Shown here: one piece after another, positions 52,656-61,749 of the stretch
Layout of the letters: each line of letters starts with the position of its first letter
Position numbering within the stretch: position 1 is the stretch's first letter
The notes under the pieces: generated by a model
What the model was told of the DNA's origin: nothing
What the model saw: only the letters and a program-made list of their open reading frames with translations
Databases searched by the model: none
Program-made: the position numbers and the translations under genes
From: DASWJZ01 sp963814905
GTDB taxonomy: Bacteria; Pseudomonadota; Alphaproteobacteria; Rhizobiales; Afifellaceae
Assembly (NCBI GenBank): GCA_963814905.1
Contig: CAWFEM010000008.1
Span: 1 to 64,000 of the forward strand
Direction of reading: 5' to 3'
Length of the DNA stretch: 64,000 bases

Positions 52656-54575
52656 TCAGGCGCTTTGCGCGAGCTTCGGCATCTCCGCCGCCTCTTCTTC
52701 GCCTTTCAGGAGCTTTTCCAGCGGCATCGGCGCGGCGAAATAATAGCCCTGCGCCTCCGTGCAGCCGGCGACGCGCAGAAGCTGCGCATGCTCGATCGTC
52801 TCCACGCCCTGGCCGGCGACCTTGAAGCCGAGCGAATGGCCGAGGCTGCAGATGGCGGCGAGCACGGCGGCGCTCTTCTGCTCGTCGTTGTTCAGGAGGA
52901 ATGAGCGGTCGATCTTGATCTTGTCGAAGGAGTAGCGCGACAGGAGCCCGAGCGAGAGCGTGCCGACGCCGAAGGAATCCATGACCACGTGGACGCCGGC
53001 ATCGCGGATGGCGCCGAGCCGCGCGAAGGCGGTGGTCTCGTTGCGCCCGAGGATCGTCTCGTTGACCTCGATCTCGATGCGGCCCGGCGGAACCTTGTGG
53101 TTCTTCAGAGTTTCGAGAATGAAGCTGTCGATGCCGTCGCGCTTCAACTGCGTCGCGGAGAGGTTGATCGCTACGCGCCGGTCGGCGGGGATCAGGCGGC
53201 AGTCGCTGGCCGCTTGCCGGATCACCCACTCGCCGATCGGAACGACGAGACCCGTCTCCTCCGCGATCGACACGAAGACGGACGCCGGAACGAGCCCCTT
53301 GCCCGGCAGTCGCCAGCGCAGCATCGCCTCGTAGCCGACGATGCATCCGGTCGAGAGCTCCACCTGCGGCTGATAGAGGAGCTGGAAATGGTCGTGCTCA
53401 AGCGCGTGGCGCAGCCCATCCTCCAGCGTGCGCCGGCTCGCGAGATCTTCCGCCATCTTGGGATCGAAGAAGCGCCAGGTGCGGCGGCCCTCGCTCTTGG
53501 CGCGGTAAAGCGCGAAGTCGGCGTTGCGCATCACCGTCGCCAGATCGTTGCCGTTGTCGGGCGCGACCGCGAGGCCGATGGAGCATCCGACCTGGATTTC
53601 ATGACCGTCGACGCTGAACGGGCTGGAGAGAAGCTTCAGGATGCGCTCCGCCAGCGGTGCGAGCATGGCCGGATCGGTGACGCGCGGCACCACGACGGCG
53701 AACTCGTCGCCGGAAAGGCGGGAGAGCAGGTCGCCGCCCCTGAGCGAGGCCTTCAGCCGCTTGCCGCAGGCCTTGAGCAGGCCGTCGCCGACCGGATGGC
53801 CGAGCGTGTCGTTCACCGCCTTGAAGCCGTCGAGGTCGAGCACGAACAGCGCCGCTTTGTGGCCGTCTTGCTCGACACCGGCAAGTGCGTCCGCCATGAA
53901 CTCCTCGAACTGCTTGCGGTTCGGCAGGCCGGTCATTTCGTCGTGCAACGCCAGGAAGCGGATGGCGGCGTTCTCCGCCTTGAGCTGGCGCTGGCGGTAG
54001 CTGAAGCCCGCCATGAAGGAGACGAAGGTGATAATGGCGACGCCGCTTGAGAACAGCACCTCATGCTCGAAGGAGGAGACGAGCTCCGCCGCGGTCGCGC
54101 TCTGATCGACGCGCAGCGCGAGCCGCGCGCCCTCTTCGCGCCTGGGCGGAAACAGCACCCAGCTCCGGAATGGGGTCGGCGACATCCAGCTGATCGAATC
54201 GTCGGTGTAGACACCGCTATCGAGCTTGTAGAGCGCGCCCTTCGCGGCGCCCGTCACCCCGACAAGCTCGGCCGCTCCCGTCTGCCCGCGAAAGGCGATC
54301 GGATTCTGCGCGGCGGGGACAAGCAGAAGGCGATCGATGTCGGCGATACGAAGCGTGCTGTCGAGCACCTCCGGGTTGGCCCCGGCGAGCGCCGTCTCAA
54401 GGTCGTTTTGCTGGCCGAGCGCGCGCGACCATAGCTCCGCGGTGGCGAGCGCGTCCTCCTTCAGCATGCGGCCGAGCGCGAATTCGCCGAGCACGTAGAC
54501 GGCGACGAGCACAGCGAGGATGACGCCAGCCAGCGTGACTGCGGTCGTGAGCGGCTTCCTCTCGATCTGCTTCAA
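52656..54575 (-). CDS. Membrane GGDEF-EAL protein with a degenerate EAL domain
   Basis: A 639-residue c-di-GMP-related protein. Transmembrane segments (about 10-32 and 175-192) flank a periplasmic sensor region. A GGDEF domain (about 205-370) has the variant SGDEF at 288-292. The EAL domain (about 385-625) departs from active enzymes: EAL is EAM (416-418), the metal-binding DDFGTG is DSFGVG (D533, S534), and the catalytic glutamate of AEGVE is Q589 in GQGVE. Loss of both E and the second D suggests no phosphodiesterase activity, perhaps a c-di-GMP receptor. It is a paralogue of the next gene. Confidence 0.87.
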   Translation of the reverse strand: MKQIERKPLTTAVTLAGVILAVLVAVYVLGEFALGRMLKEDALATAELWSRALGQQNDLETALAGANPEVLDSTLRIADIDRLLLVPAAQNPIAFRGQTGAAELVGVTGAAKGALYKLDSGVYTDDSISWMSPTPFRSWVLFPPRREEGARLALRVDQSATAAELVSSFEHEVLFSSGVAIITFVSFMAGFSYRQRQLKAENAAIRFLALHDEMTGLPNRKQFEEFMADALAGVEQDGHKAALFVLDLDGFKAVNDTLGHPVGDGLLKACGKRLKASLRGGDLLSRLSGDEFAVVVPRVTDPAMLAPLAERILKLLSSPFSVDGHEIQVGCSIGLAVAPDNGNDLATVMRNADFALYRAKSEGRRTWRFFDPKMAEDLASRRTLEDGLRHALEHDHFQLLYQPQVELSTGCIVGYEAMLRWRLPGKGLVPASVFVSIAEETGLVVPIGEWVIRQAASDCRLIPADRRVAINLSATQLKRDGIDSFILETLKNHKVPPGRIEIEVNETILGRNETTAFARLGAIRDAGVHVVMDSFGVGTLSLGLLSRYSFDKIKIDRSFLLNNDEQKSAAVLAAICSLGHSLGFKVAGQGVETIEHAQLLRVAGCTEAQGYYFAAPMPLEKLLKGEEEAAEMPKLAQSA

Positions 54576-54690
54576 GTCACCCGCCCCTCGATTGCCGCCG
54601 CTGCCTCTGCGGATGCCGTAACCGCTCGCATTTCCTGGATAAACGCGGGTCCTTAGCGGTCGATGAAGACCGCGGCGAAAACTCGAGCGG

Positions 54691-56604
54691 TCATCCGCTT
54701 ACCGCTTTCGCCGGTTCCTCCGCTTGCACTTCGGCTTGCGCGATCGCCGCCGGTTCTCTCCCCGCCGCATCCCGCTTCGGCGCTCCGAAGAGGAAGCCTT
54801 GCACGACGCTGCATCCCGCCGCCTTGAGAAGCGTGACCTGCTCGTCCGTCTCCACGCCCTCCGCGGTCACGTCGACGCTGAGCGTTCGCGCGAGCGCCAC
54901 GATGGCAGCGACGGTCGCCGCCACGCTCGTGTCATCGGTGAGCTGGTCCACGAACGCGCGGTTGATCTTGACCTTGTCGAAGGGGAAATGCGCGAGTGCG
55001 GCAAGGCCGCCATAGCTGCCGCCGAAATCGTCGATGGTAACGTGGACGCCAAGCGCCTTCACGCGCTTCAGCGTCGCCATCATCTCTTCCGGCTGGTTGA
55101 GGAAAAGATGCTCCGGTACCTCGATCTCGAGACGGTCGGCGGAGAGGCCCGTCTCTTCGAGCACCTTCGCGATGCGCCCTTCGGCGTTTGGCAAATCGAA
55201 CTCCGCGGCGGAGAAGTTGACTGCCACTGTGCCGGAATCGAGCCATGAAGCGGCGTCCTGGCAGGCCTTCTTAAGCACCCACTCTCCGATCTCGCGAATG
55301 AGGCCGGTTTCTTCCGCCACCGCCAGGAAATCGCGCGGGGAAAGAATTCCCTCGTTCGGGCGCTCCCAGCGCACCAACGCCTCGTAGCCGCGCAGCCGGC
55401 CCGAGGCGAGCTCCATCTGCGGCTGATAGAAGATCACGAATTCCTCGCGGCTCAGCGCCAGCCGCATGTCGCGTTCGAGCGTCGCCTTCCGCTGCATGCG
55501 CTCCTTCATCTCCGTATCGAAGACGGCGAGCGTGTTGCGCCCCTGCGCCTTCGCCTTCGACAGTGCGCTGTCTGCGGCGCGGAACAGGAACCCTCCGCTT
55601 TCCGCGTTGATCGGATAAAGCGCCGAACCGATGCTCGCGCCGAGCAGGATGGAGCTTCCCTCGATCTCGAAAGGCTTGCCGATCGCGGTGCGGATGCCGT
55701 CTGCGATGTGGCCCATGGAGCGTGTGGATTCGCCCTCCACGATGACCGCGAACTCGTCGCCGGCGACGCGCGCCACCCCGACCGGTCCGCTGGCGAAGGC
55801 GCGAAGCCGCTCCGCCGCCGCCTGCAAAACTTCGTCGCCGGCTGCGTGGCCCCAGATGTCGTTGACGGAGCGGAAGCCGTCGAGGCCGACGATCATCAGG
55901 CCCACCTGCTGGTCGGACTCCGCGGCGCGTCGGACGGCGTCCTCCAGTGCCGCGGTCAGGCCCGATCGCGTCGGGATGTCGGTCAACGGATCGCGCGGCA
56001 GGAGCGCCGGATTGAACGATTTCGAGTGGCGTCCGAAACCGCGTCCGCGCGTCACGACGAAGGCGACGGCGATTACGGCGAGCACGGCGAGCCCGACCGT
56101 CACCATCCCGATCACGGCGAAGGCGCGGGTAAGCGATTCAAGCGAGCGCGTCTGGTCGACCTCTGCAACCAGCGTTCCGACCATCCCGCCGCTGCCGACG
56201 ACCGGCACGACAACCTTTTTGATCGCCGAATCCGCGAGCCCGAAGAGGCTTGGCAGCAACGGCGCACCGCCTATGACGGAGCCGCCCTGCCGTGCAATCC
56301 CGGTGATCGCAGATGCGTCCCCTGCGCTCAAAGGCGCTTGCGGCGCAACGCCGTGCGGCGTCGCCTCGGCGATGACTTTTCCGGCGAGATCGTAATAGGC
56401 GTACTGGAGGATGGAGGAAAGCGCGCCGCTCGGCTCGACCTTGGCGCCGTTGGCGAGCTGTCCCGCGACTTCCTCAGCGGCGGCGATCGCGTCGCCGTTC
56501 AGAACGGCGCGTACGAAAAGGCGCGACGCGACGAAAACGGACAGTCCGAGCGCGAAGCCGACGAGGAAGACGACCATCACGGCGCGGAACTTGGGAATAG
56601 TCAT
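54691..56604 (-). CDS. Membrane GGDEF-EAL protein with intact EAL catalytic residues
   Basis: A 637-residue c-di-GMP-related protein with the same order as its neighbour: two transmembrane segments (about 11-30 and 163-184) around a periplasmic region, GGDEF (about 200-365) and EAL (about 380-610). The GGDEF motif is AGDEF (281-285), likely weak or inactive as a cyclase. The EAL residues are present: EAL at 408-410, N in AVNFSA, DDFGG at 525-529 and AEGVE at 581-585. KIN replaces the usual KID. A phosphodiesterase role is most likely. The ATG at 56604 is preferred over a TTG two codons earlier. Confidence 0.87.
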   Translation of the reverse strand: MTIPKFRAVMVVFLVGFALGLSVFVASRLFVRAVLNGDAIAAAEEVAGQLANGAKVEPSGALSSILQYAYYDLAGKVIAEATPHGVAPQAPLSAGDASAITGIARQGGSVIGGAPLLPSLFGLADSAIKKVVVPVVGSGGMVGTLVAEVDQTRSLESLTRAFAVIGMVTVGLAVLAVIAVAFVVTRGRGFGRHSKSFNPALLPRDPLTDIPTRSGLTAALEDAVRRAAESDQQVGLMIVGLDGFRSVNDIWGHAAGDEVLQAAAERLRAFASGPVGVARVAGDEFAVIVEGESTRSMGHIADGIRTAIGKPFEIEGSSILLGASIGSALYPINAESGGFLFRAADSALSKAKAQGRNTLAVFDTEMKERMQRKATLERDMRLALSREEFVIFYQPQMELASGRLRGYEALVRWERPNEGILSPRDFLAVAEETGLIREIGEWVLKKACQDAASWLDSGTVAVNFSAAEFDLPNAEGRIAKVLEETGLSADRLEIEVPEHLFLNQPEEMMATLKRVKALGVHVTIDDFGGSYGGLAALAHFPFDKVKINRAFVDQLTDDTSVAATVAAIVALARTLSVDVTAEGVETDEQVTLLKAAGCSVVQGFLFGAPKRDAAGREPAAIAQAEVQAEEPAKAVSG

Positions 56605-56721
56605 GGCCAATCCCGGTTACTCGGGGATCAGCAAAGCCCAATTCCTGTAAAGAATTCCCTTACTTGCCAGAGATTTCGCGGCCGTCTCGCCGGCCGGATC
56701 GACAGCTGGACGAAGCGGAGG

Positions 56722-57549
56722 TCATTCCGCCGCTTCGCTCGTCGTCTTTTCGTCATTCGCCTTGATCAGGTCGAGACGCGGCATGGCAACGATGTTGTAA
56801 CCACAATCGACGTAATGAATACCGCCGGTGACCGCCCGCGAGAGGTCGCTGAGGAGGAAGAGCGCGGCTCCGCCGACGTCGTCGATCGTCGTCGCGCGGC
56901 GCAGTGGCGCATTGTCGCGCTGATAGGAGAACATCAGCCGCGCGTCCGACACCCCGGCGCCGGCGAGCGTGCGGATCGGCCCCGCCGAGACGGCGTTGAC
57001 GCGTACGCCGCGCTCGCCGAAATCCGCGGCGAGATAGCGCACCGAGGCTTCAAGCGCTGCCTTGGCGACCCCCATGACGTTGTAATTGGGCATGACCCGC
57101 ATCGACCCGCCATAGGTGAGGGTGAGAATGCTGCCGCCTTCCGGCATCAGCTCCGCGGCGAGCTTCGTCATCTCGGTGAAGGAAAAGCAGGAGATGAGCA
57201 TGGTGCGCGCGAAATTCTCGCGCGAGGTATCGGCGTAGCGCCCCTTGAGCTCCGCCTTGTCGGAGAACGCGACGGCGTGGACGGCGAAGTCGATCCCGCC
57301 CCACGCCGATTTCAGCCCGGCGAAGACCGCCTGCATCGAAGCCCTGTCCTCAACGTCGCAATGGTAGAGGAGCGAGGAGCCGAGCGCGGCGGCGAGCGGC
57401 TTCACGCGCCGCCCGAAATGCTCGCCCTGGTAAGTGAAGGCGAGCTCGGCGCCTTCCGCCGCGAGCTGCTTGGCGATGCCCCAGGCGATCGAGTGATCGT
57501 TGGCGACACCCATGACGAGGCCGCGCTTTCCGGCCATCAAATTGCTCAT
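56722..57549 (-). CDS. fabI: Enoyl-[acyl-carrier-protein] reductase (NADH)
   Basis: A 275-residue short-chain dehydrogenase that completes each round of fatty-acid elongation. The nucleotide-binding end is GLVMGVANDHSIAWGIAKQL. The catalytic Tyr-x6-Lys pair lies in PNYNVMGVAKAALEASVRYL, and AGPIRTLAG is also diagnostic of FabI. Third gene of the fabA-fabB-fabI unit; it starts nine bases after the fabB stop. This is the target class of triclosan-type inhibitors. Confidence 0.97.
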   Translation of the reverse strand: MSNLMAGKRGLVMGVANDHSIAWGIAKQLAAEGAELAFTYQGEHFGRRVKPLAAALGSSLLYHCDVEDRASMQAVFAGLKSAWGGIDFAVHAVAFSDKAELKGRYADTSRENFARTMLISCFSFTEMTKLAAELMPEGGSILTLTYGGSMRVMPNYNVMGVAKAALEASVRYLAADFGERGVRVNAVSAGPIRTLAGAGVSDARLMFSYQRDNAPLRRATTIDDVGGAALFLLSDLSRAVTGGIHYVDCGYNIVAMPRLDLIKANDEKTTSEAAE

Positions 57550-57557
57550 TCGCTTCC

Positions 57558-58781
57558 TCAGGCGGCGTAACGCTGGAATACCAATGTGGCGTTGGTGCCA
57601 CCGAATCCGAAGGAGTTCGAAAGAGCGCAGTCGAGTTCCACGTCGTCGATGCGCTCACGCACGATCGGCATGTCCTCGAACTTCGGATCGAGCTCGTCGA
57701 TATTGGCGCTCTCGCAGATGAAGCCGTTCTGCATCATCAACAGGCAGTAGATCGCCTCCTGCGCGCCGGTGGCCCCGAGCGAGTGACCGGTCAGCGATTT
57801 CGTCGCCGAGATCGGCGGGCATGTGTCGCCGGAGCCGAACACCTTGCGGATCGCCTCGATTTCCGGTCCGTCGCCGGCCGGCGTGGAGGTGGCGTGCGGA
57901 TTGATGTAGCCGACCTTCTCGCGCACCGTGGAAAGCGCCAGGCGCATGCAGCGCTCACCGCCTTCGCCGGAGGGCGCCACCATGTCGTAGCCGTCCGACG
58001 TGGCCCCGTAGCCGACGATCTCGCCGTAGATTTTGGCGCCGCGCGCCTTGGCGTGCTCCAGTTCCTCCAGCACCAGCACACCGGCGCCCCCGGCGATGAC
58101 GAAGCCGTCGCGCCGCACGTCGTAGGCGCGCGAGGCCTTTTCCGGCGTGTCGTTGAATTTCGACGACATCGCCCCCATCGCGTCGAAGAGCACGGAGAGC
58201 GTCCAGTCGAGCTCCTCGCAGCCGCCGGCGAATATGATGTCCTGTTTGCCGAGCTGGATCGTCTCGTAGGCGTTGCCGATGCAATGGTTGGAGGTCGCGC
58301 AGGCTGACGAGATCGTGTAGTTCACGCCCTTGATCTTGAACCATGTGGCGAGCGTCGCCGACGCGGTCGACGACATCGCCTTCGGCACAGCGAACGGCCC
58401 GACCCGCTTCGGGCCCTTCTCGCGGGTCGCGTCGGCGGCCGCCACGATGGCGCGCGTCGAGGGGCCGCCCGATCCCATGATCAGGCCGGTGCGCTCATGC
58501 GAGATTTCGCCAGGCTCCAGGCCGGCGTCGAGGATCGCCTGATCCATGGCGACATGGTTCCACGCGGTGCCGCCGCCGTGGAAGCGCATGGCGCGCCGGT
58601 CGATCGCCTGCTCCGGCTCTCCCTGCGGCGCGCCGTGCACCTGGCAGCGGAAGCCGAGCTCCTTGTATCTGTCGGCGGCCACGATGCCGGGGCGCGCCTC
58701 CCTCAGGCTTGCCAGCACTTCCTGCGTGCTATTGCCGATGGAAGAGACGATTCCCATGCCGGAGACGACGACACGTCTCAT
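57558..58781 (-). CDS. fabB: Beta-ketoacyl-ACP synthase I
   Basis: A 407-residue condensing enzyme that elongates unsaturated acyl-ACPs in the FabA-FabB pathway. The catalytic cysteine is C161 in SSACATSNHCIG, and the histidines lie in NPHATSTPAGDGPE and LTGHSLGATGAQ. The C-terminal SFGFGGTNATLVFQRY is a thiolase-fold signature. It is 80 bases downstream of fabA and eight bases before fabI, consistent with a three-gene operon. Confidence 0.97.
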   Translation of the reverse strand: MRRVVVSGMGIVSSIGNSTQEVLASLREARPGIVAADRYKELGFRCQVHGAPQGEPEQAIDRRAMRFHGGGTAWNHVAMDQAILDAGLEPGEISHERTGLIMGSGGPSTRAIVAAADATREKGPKRVGPFAVPKAMSSTASATLATWFKIKGVNYTISSACATSNHCIGNAYETIQLGKQDIIFAGGCEELDWTLSVLFDAMGAMSSKFNDTPEKASRAYDVRRDGFVIAGGAGVLVLEELEHAKARGAKIYGEIVGYGATSDGYDMVAPSGEGGERCMRLALSTVREKVGYINPHATSTPAGDGPEIEAIRKVFGSGDTCPPISATKSLTGHSLGATGAQEAIYCLLMMQNGFICESANIDELDPKFEDMPIVRERIDDVELDCALSNSFGFGGTNATLVFQRYAA

Positions 58782-58861
58782 GGCGATCTCCTTTTGGTCA
58801 CCGGCCGGGCGAAGCCGACCGTTCTTCGGTGCCAGTTCCGATGTTCAGCCCGATGCCCGGA

Positions 58862-59368
58862 TCAGGTCTTGAACAGACCGACCCTCAGGTCCGCCGCCTC
58901 GTAGATGGTTTCCCCGTCGGCCTTTAGCCAGCCGTTGCCGATGCCGAGCGTCAGTTTCGAGCGGACGACGCGCCTGAGGTCGACGCCGTATTCGACCAGC
59001 TTGATGTGCGGCAGCACCATGCCGGAGAACTTGACCGCGCCGACGGACAGCGCCCTGCCGCGTCCCTCGCCGCCGAGCCAGCCGAGAAAGAACCCGAGCA
59101 GCTGCCATAGCGCGTCGAGCCCCAGGCATCCCGGCATCACCGGATCGTCCTTGAAGTGACAGGAGAAGAACCACAGGTCCGGCCTGACCGCGAGCTCCGC
59201 CCGGATCAGGCCCTTGCCGCCGTCGCCGCCGGTCTCCGAAATCTCCGAGATACGGTCGAACATCAGCATCGGCGGCAACGGGAGTTGCGCGTTGCCCTCG
59301 CCGAAGAGCTCGCCCCGCCCGCAGGCGAGCAGCTCCTCATATTCAAAACGCGTCTGGCGCTCTGTCAT
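58862..59368 (-). CDS. fabA: 3-hydroxydecanoyl-ACP dehydratase/isomerase
   Basis: A 168-residue hot-dog-fold enzyme that introduces the double bond for anaerobic unsaturated fatty acid synthesis. The active-site histidine is H71 in CHFKDDPVMPGCLGLDALWQ, with the paired aspartate D85. The start at 59368 follows GGAGAGG by three to four bases; an earlier in-frame ATG has no ribosome site. First gene of the fabA-fabB-fabI operon, divergent from irr. Confidence 0.96.
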   Translation of the reverse strand: MTERQTRFEYEELLACGRGELFGEGNAQLPLPPMLMFDRISEISETGGDGGKGLIRAELAVRPDLWFFSCHFKDDPVMPGCLGLDALWQLLGFFLGWLGGEGRGRALSVGAVKFSGMVLPHIKLVEYGVDLRRVVRSKLTLGIGNGWLKADGETIYEAADLRVGLFKT

Positions 59369-59491
59369 GCCTCTCCTGGCGGCCTCCGGCCCGCTTCGCA
59401 TCACGCTTCGTTACAGTACCTATCACAGGCGGCGGGCGCGCGAAACGCCCGAACCGACGCGTCCGCCCGGCCTTTGCGAGCGGCCCGCGAC

Positions 59492-59519
59492 TTGTCTCGA
59501 ATCGCCGTTTCCATATAAG
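59492..59519 (+). promoter_or_regulatory. Possible sigma-70 promoter of irr
   Basis: TTGTCT and TATAAG are separated by 16 bases. The predicted start point falls very close to the ATG at 59531, which suggests either a nearly leaderless transcript or a true start at 59552. Confidence 0.4.
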
Positions 59520-59530
59520 GTGGGAAAGAA

Positions 59531-59983
59531 ATGCAACAATCCGGACGAGAAATGGCGGACGCCTCGATGCGTGCATTCGGCGACCAGGATCGGATGGCGG
59601 CGGAGCTGCGGCACGCGGGGCTCAGGCCGACGCGCCAGCGCGTGGATCTCGGCCGTGTGCTGTTCGCCAAGGGTCCGCGTCATATTTCCGCGGAGGATTT
59701 GCACGCGGAGGCGGAACTGGCGGGGGTTCGTGTCTCGCTCGCGACCGTCTACAACGCCCTGCATCAGTTCACCGAGGCCGGCCTCCTGCGCGAAGTCGCG
59801 ATCGACGGCACCCGCACCTATTTCGATACCAATGTCAGCGACCACCATCATTTCTTCGTGGAAGGCGAGGGCCGGCTGATCGACATGGACGAGCATGTCG
59901 ACATTGCCGAGCTGCCGAGGCCGCCGGAGGGCATGGAGATCACCTCCGTGGAGGTGGTGGTGCGGGTTCGCCGCAAGGGCTGA
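59531..59983 (+). CDS. irr: Iron response regulator Irr (Fur family)
   Basis: A 150-residue Fur-family repressor/activator that links gene expression to haem status in alphaproteobacteria. The winged helix has RPTRQRVDLGRVLFAKGPRH and SLATVYNALHQFTEAGLLRE. The histidine cluster SDHHHFFVEGEG and the tail PPEGMEITSVEVVVRVRRKG are diagnostic of Irr. The Bradyrhizobium-type haem regulatory motif (GCPWHD) is absent. Divergence from fabA is a conserved Rhizobiales arrangement. The start may be 59531 or 59552. Confidence 0.93.
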   Translation: MQQSGREMADASMRAFGDQDRMAAELRHAGLRPTRQRVDLGRVLFAKGPRHISAEDLHAEAELAGVRVSLATVYNALHQFTEAGLLREVAIDGTRTYFDTNVSDHHHFFVEGEGRLIDMDEHVDIAELPRPPEGMEITSVEVVVRVRRKG

Positions 59984-60041
59984 TAGAAGCGTTTCCCTCG
60001 GCAATCCCGCGATTCCGCCTGCAGCAGTCGCGCCGCTGTTC

Positions 60042-60593
60042 CTAGAACGTTTCGTTCGGATAGACCCCCCAGAGCTTGTCCTGCTCGATCCAGCCGCGGT
60101 AGCCGCGTCCGCTGATGAGACACCATGCGTCGTGGCATTCCTCCACGCCCGCGATCACGCGCGGCGCGAGATAGGCGACGACGGCGCTCTCCGCCTTCGG
60201 CTCCGCATGCGCCGGGAAGGGACCGGCATTGCCGTCCGTCTCCCACGGCGCGACAAGCGCCGTCCGCTTGCCGGAAAGCAGGCTGTGGAAGACCCAGCCC
60301 TCCGCCCCTTCCGAATCGCGGATTTTCCGCCAGGTGTCGAATTCCTGTGTGATCTCGACCGGCAGCCCCTCTTTCACGAACTTGAAGGCGATCTCGTATT
60401 CCTGGCCTGGGCCGCGGCGCACATTGACGCCGTCCGATTTCAGGCTGACGAAACGCGGCAGCGGCAGGCCGGTGCCGCGCGTGGGGTCCTGCGCGGCCGC
60501 CTCAGGCCCGGGCAGAAGCAGGACGGCGGCAAGCGCCGCGGCGAGAATCGCAAGGGAAAGGCGGGGCATTCGAAACGGGGCGGTGACAGGCAT
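60042..60593 (-). CDS. Exported SH3-domain protein
   Basis: A 183-residue protein with a signal peptide of about 43 residues (ending EAAAQ) and two bacterial SH3 units. The first has SLKSDGVNVRRGPGQEYEIA and DTWRKIRDSEGAEGWV, the second has WCLISGRGYRGWIEQDKLWG. Such proteins bind cell-wall peptides or act as periplasmic adaptors; the role is unknown. The start at 60593 is preferred, with an in-frame ATG at 60569 as an alternative. It is convergent with irr and divergent from the dehydrogenase gene. Confidence 0.82.
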   Translation of the reverse strand: MPVTAPFRMPRLSLAILAAALAAVLLLPGPEAAAQDPTRGTGLPLPRFVSLKSDGVNVRRGPGQEYEIAFKFVKEGLPVEITQEFDTWRKIRDSEGAEGWVFHSLLSGKRTALVAPWETDGNAGPFPAHAEPKAESAVVAYLAPRVIAGVEECHDAWCLISGRGYRGWIEQDKLWGVYPNETF

Positions 60594-60707
60594 GCGTGGA
60601 AACGCGGCTCCTCCGGCGAATCTGCTTTTGTTGCGTTTACCCGACCTTTTGTTAAGAGCGTGTATCGCGAACGCGGCCTTACGCGGGCAAGTCGGGGTGT
60701 GCTGCCA

Positions 60708-61712
60708 ATGACGAGAGCCAAGCCTCTGGTGATCGTGACGCGGCGGCTGCCGGAACCGGTGGAGACCCGCATGCGCGAGCTCTTCCAGACCCGCCTCAAT
60801 ATCGACGATACGCCGATGACCCAGGCGGAGCTTGTCGAGGCGCTCAAGGCGGCCGACGTGCTGGTGCCGACCGTCACCGACCGGATCGACGCGGAGATGA
60901 TCGCGCAGGCGGGCGAAAAGCTGAAGCTGATCGCCAATTTCGGCAACGGCGTCGACAATATCGACGTGGACGCGGCGGTGAAGCGCGGCATCTTCGTCAC
61001 CAATACGCCGGGCGTCCTGACGGAAGACACCGCCGACATGACGATGGCGCTGATTCTCTCCGTGCCGCGCCGCCTCGCCGAAGGCGCCGGCGTGTTGCGC
61101 GAGGGACGAAAATGGCACGGCTGGTCGCCGACCTGGATGCTCGGCCACCGCATCGGCGGAAAGCGCCTCGGCATTCTCGGCATGGGGCGAATCGGCACGG
61201 CCGTCGCGCGACGCGCCCGCGCCTTCGGTCTCTCCATCCACTATCACAATCGCCGCCCTGTCGAGTCGCGGGTCGAGGAGGAGCTGGAGGCGACCTTCTG
61301 GGACAGCTTCGACCAGATGCTGGCGCGCGTCGACATCCTCTCGGTCAATTGCCCGGCGACCCCTGCGACATTTCATCTTCTCTCCGCACGGCGGCTGAAG
61401 CTGATGCGCCCCGGCGCCGTCATCGTGAACACGGCGCGCGGCTCGATCATCGACGAGGAGGCGCTGATCAACGCGTTGGAGGAGGGCGCGATCTCCGGTG
61501 CCGGCCTCGACGTCTTCGAGCACGAGCCGGCCATCAACCCGAAGCTGATCAAGCTCGCCAAGGCCGGCAAGGTCGTGCTCCTGCCGCATATGGGCTCCGC
61601 GACGCTGGAAGGTCGAGTCGACATGGGCGAGACGGTGATCTTCAACATCCGCACCTGGATGGACGGCCACAAGCCGCCCGACCGCGTGCTCCCGAGTTTT
61701 GCTTCGGCATGA
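60708..61712 (+). CDS. D-2-hydroxyacid dehydrogenase (glyoxylate/hydroxypyruvate reductase-like)
   Basis: A 334-residue NAD(P)-dependent dehydrogenase. The Rossmann motif is LGILGMGRIGTAVARRA. The catalytic arginine is in NTARGSIIDEEAL, the glutamate in DVFEHEP, and the histidine in LLPHMGSAT. It matches glycerate dehydrogenase/glyoxylate reductase-like enzymes of Rhizobiales. The start at 60708 (MTRAKPLVIVTRRL) is preferred over upstream codons of no similarity. It is followed, after 37 bases, by the GH51 gene. Confidence 0.92.
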   Translation: MTRAKPLVIVTRRLPEPVETRMRELFQTRLNIDDTPMTQAELVEALKAADVLVPTVTDRIDAEMIAQAGEKLKLIANFGNGVDNIDVDAAVKRGIFVTNTPGVLTEDTADMTMALILSVPRRLAEGAGVLREGRKWHGWSPTWMLGHRIGGKRLGILGMGRIGTAVARRARAFGLSIHYHNRRPVESRVEEELEATFWDSFDQMLARVDILSVNCPATPATFHLLSARRLKLMRPGAVIVNTARGSIIDEEALINALEEGAISGAGLDVFEHEPAINPKLIKLAKAGKVVLLPHMGSATLEGRVDMGETVIFNIRTWMDGHKPPDRVLPSFASA

Positions 61713-61749
61713 TCCCGACTCCGGTCCGGGGTGGATCATCCGCACGCGC

